Part shown: positions 62,355-64,000 of the stretch, piece by piece | Numbering within the stretch: position 1 is the stretch's first letter | Layout of the letters: each line of letters starts with the position of its first letter | Made by a program: the position numbers and the translations under genes | Origin: Homoserinimonas sp. OAct 916 | GTDB taxonomy: Bacteria; Actinomycetota; Actinomycetes; Actinomycetales; Microbacteriaceae | Direction: 5' to 3' | Length of the DNA: 64,000 bases | NCBI RefSeq assembly: GCF_003260275.1 | Contig: NZ_QJHB01000009.1 | Span: forward strand, 62,001 to 126,000 | Notes under the pieces: model-generated | Told to the model about the DNA's origin: nothing | What the model saw: the letters and a program-made list of their open reading frames with translations, nothing else | The model's database searches: none

Positions 62355-62474
62355 ATGACATACACAATCACCTCGGAATGCGGCGTGGCCTGCAATCTTG
62401 GCGCCGGTGTCGTCATGGCCGGTGCCACCACACTCACCTCGGTCACAGCCCACCCCGCCCGGCGTGACCGGTGA
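62355..62474 (+). CDS. Possible small peptide gene (39 aa, CxxxC motif)
   Basis: An ATG with GGGAGG 5 nt upstream, the best ribosome-binding site in this 446-bp gap, opens a 39-codon frame ending in TGA at 62472. The peptide starts MTYTITSECGVAC, has Cys9 and Cys13 in a CGVAC motif, a Gly/Ala/Val-rich middle (NLGAGVVMAGATT) and ends in basic residues. It is not recognisable as any known family. The Thr/Ser-rich hydrophobic core with two close cysteines recalls precursors of modified peptides, but no maturation enzyme is adjacent. It is divergent from the FAD oxidoreductase and 190 nt upstream of an ABC exporter gene. Confidence 0.4.
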   Translation: MTYTITSECGVACNLGAGVVMAGATTLTSVTAHPARRDR

Positions 62475-62624
62475 AGCCCCACTAGGGACTTTGCACGGCC
62501 GATCGCCAGAGACTTTCCACAACGTTCGCCAGGACACACCCGTTTGACGTGTCCTCAGAAAACATCCCATGATCGCCCCGTCCCGGGCGCGCTCGATCGG
62601 GTCACAGCCTGCGGGTAGCTCGCC

Positions 62625-62654
62625 CGTCACTACTTGAAACGTCACTACTTGAAA
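62625..62654. repeat. Perfect 15-bp tandem duplication
   Basis: CGTCACTACTTGAAA occurs twice without spacer, 10 nt before the GTG of the ABC exporter gene. The rest of 62475-62664 holds no gene and no clear terminator. Confidence 0.9.
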
Positions 62655-62664
62655 GAAGACCTCA

Positions 62665-64000
62665 GTGTCTGCCACAATCCAGGCCGAACACCTTCCTGAA
62701 CCGGGTGTCCCACCGAAGAAGCCGAGCACGTTCCGCGCCATCATGCGCGTCTACCCGTATGCGAAGCCGGCCATGCCCCGCATCTACATGGGGATGATCG
62801 CTGCACTTCTCGCCGGTCTCGTCGCGCTGGCGATCCCACTGGTTCTGCAACAACTGGTCGACGGACCGCTCTCCAAGGGTGACCCCGGCCAGGTCTGGCC
62901 CGCCGCGCTCGCTGTGCTGGGCCTGGGGATCGTCGAGGCAGTGATGATCGCACTCCGCCGCTGGTTCGTGCTCACCCCCGGCACCCATATCGAGGCGCGC
63001 ATGCGCAACAGCCTCTACAACCGGTTGCAGGCGTTGCCGGTGGCCTTCCACGATCGCTGGCAGTCGGGGCAGCTCCTCTCCCGAGCGATCAGTGACCTCA
63101 GCCTGATCCGCCGCTGGTTCTCCTTTGGAATTGTGCTGCTGGTCGTCAACCTGATCACGATCATGGTCGGTTTTGGCATACTGCTTTCTTGGAGCTGGAT
63201 CCTGGGGCTGGTCTTCATCGTCTGTTCGATTCCGCTCTGGATCTACGGGTATGTGTTTGAGGAGAAGTACTCGACGATCGCCCGCCGCAGCCAGGACCAA
63301 GCTGGCGACCTGGCCACTGCCGTCGAGGAGTCGGTGCACGGCATCCGCGTGCTGAAGGCATTCGGCCGCGGCAAACACGCGCTGAAGAACTTCACCACCC
63401 GCGCCGAGGACCTGCAGGGCACGGAGATCGAGAAGGCGAAGGCGATCGCCGGAATCTGGCTCTGGCTGGTCCTGGTTCCGGACGTCGCGTTTGCCCTCTG
63501 CCTGTTCGGTGGCGTATGGCTGGCGTCGGTCGGGGAGCTCAGCGTCGGCGAACTGTTCGCGTTCTTCGCGACGGCCGCCGTACTGCGCTGGCCCGTGGAG
63601 TCGATTGGATTCCTGTTGTCGATGACGTTCGACACCCGCACAGCCGCCGACAGGTTCTTTGAGGTGCTCGACGCCGAGAACACGATCGTCGATCCACTTC
63701 AACCGAAGACCATCGTCGACCCGCGCGGCGAACTGCGTTTCAAAGACGTGCACTTCCGCTACCAGGACTCGCCCACGGGGGTGCCCGACCTCATCAATGG
63801 GGTCGACCTCACGATCCGCCCCGGTGAGACGATGGCCCTTGTTGGCCTGACCGGCAGCGGAAAGACCACTCTCGTCTCGTTGGCCACCCGCATCTACGAC
63901 GTCACCGGCGGCGCTGTCCTGGTCGACGGCGTCGACGCCCGCGACCTCACCCTGGACGAGTTGCGCACACATTTGGCGATGGCCTTCGAGGATGCCACCC
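62665..64000 (+). CDS. ABC exporter with fused transmembrane and ATP-binding domains (3' end outside window)
   Basis: The frame from the GTG at 62665 stays open to the window edge, giving 445 residues. Residues ~38-325 form a type 1 ABC exporter transmembrane domain with six helices ([71 protein letters not shown]) and the coupling-helix sequence [27 protein letters not shown]. The nucleotide-binding domain begins [13 protein letters not shown] with Walker [10 protein letters not shown] at 394-402. The signature and Walker B lie beyond the edge. Such half-transporters usually work as homo- or heterodimers, often with a second ABC gene directly downstream. The substrate is unknown. Confidence 0.93.
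   Translation, partial: MSATIQAEHLPEPGVPPKKPSTFRAIMRVYPYAKPAMPRIYMGMIAALLAGLVALAIPLVLQQLVDGPLSKGDPGQVWPAALAVLGLGIVEAVMIALRRWFVLTPGTHIEARMRNSLYNRLQALPVAFHDRWQSGQLLSRAISDLSLIRRWFSFGIVLLVVNLITIMVGFGILLSWSWILGLVFIVCSIPLWIYGYVFEEKYSTIARRSQDQAGDLATAVEESVHGIRVLKAFGRGKHALKNFTTRAEDLQGTEIEKAKAIAGIWLWLVLVPDVAFALCLFGGVWLASVGELSVGELFAFFATAAVLRWPVESIGFLLSMTFDTRTAADRFFEVLDAENTIVDPLQPKTIVDPRGELRFKDVHFRYQDSPTGVPDLINGVDLTIRPGETMALVGLTGSGKTTLVSLATRIYDVTGGAVLVDGVDARDLTLDELRTHLAMAFEDAT

Noticed and set aside
62662-63972. Minus-strand open frame of 436 codons in the ABC exporter region
   Set aside because: Its translation is His/Asp/Arg-rich with no domain; the plus strand encodes a clear ABC exporter running off the window.

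Overview
The window is a piece of a high-GC actinobacterial chromosome, most likely from the family Microbacteriaceae (relatives of Cryobacterium, Leifsonia or Salinibacterium). This is inferred from the gene set: GuaB and GuaB3 side by side, SURF1/DUF3817/guaA in a row, groES alone under two CIRCE operators, sucCD, a DUF6350 gene followed by purN-purH, an F420-dependent glucose-6-phosphate dehydrogenase, and many genes whose start codon lies 6-7 nt after a TANNNT box (leaderless mRNAs). No rRNA, tRNA, CRISPR array, integrase, transposase or prophage gene was recognised. Most of the window looks like stable, vertically inherited chromosome.

Layout. 0-3.5 kb: the 3' end of tsaD, two paralogous DUF4190 membrane proteins, a methyltransferase on the minus strand and groES. 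3.5-11.6 kb: a RarD-like transporter, then a branched-chain amino acid-type ABC uptake system: two substrate-binding lipoproteins on the plus strand (the first lacking the middle of the fold) facing livH-livM-livG-livF on the minus strand. 11.6-17.4 kb: guaB, a MalY-type aminotransferase, guaB3 and glpD. 17.7-23.0 kb: one very large secreted cell-wall protein (beta-helix, Fn3, Ig-like repeats, three copies of an unnamed Cys-bounded module, CWB2 repeats). 23.1-26.1 kb: surf1, DUF3817, guaA. 26.2-29.4 kb: a TetR-controlled ABC exporter cassette. 29.6-36.3 kb: Bax-inhibitor-like protein, glycerophosphodiesterase, LssY_C membrane protein, pcrA and an XRE regulator with its small membrane partner.

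36.5-46.8 kb: a beta-lactamase-family serine hydrolase, yggS, a DUF4232 lipoprotein, a 52-aa membrane protein, an MpaB-family protein, sucC-sucD, an uncharacterised membrane protein, a ClC-like channel overlapping a K+ channel, and an endonuclease/phosphatase-family protein with an unusual start. 46.8-51.1 kb: an Lrp-type regulator divergent from a three-gene 2-oxoacid dehydrogenase operon (E1 alpha, E1 beta, E2). 51.2-56.6 kb: an HhH DNA-repair protein, F420-dependent G6P dehydrogenase, a cytochrome b/molybdopterin oxidoreductase fusion and a DUF6350 protein. 56.6-64 kb: purN-purH, a membrane-anchored dimethylargininase, a FAD amine oxidase with a cupin, a possible small peptide gene, and the 5' part of an ABC exporter.

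How they work together: purine synthesis and interconversion recur (guaB, guaB3, guaA, purN, purH). Central carbon and branched-chain catabolism are represented by sucCD, glpD, the glycerophosphodiesterase and the 2-oxoacid dehydrogenase, the last plausibly using keto acids derived from amino acids imported by the Liv system. No single dramatic unknown system stands out. The best leads are the giant surface protein with its triplicated module, the two enzyme-membrane fusions, the truncated binding protein, the LivH with an exported N-terminal domain, and a 39-codon peptide gene with a CxxxC motif between an oxidase and an ABC exporter.
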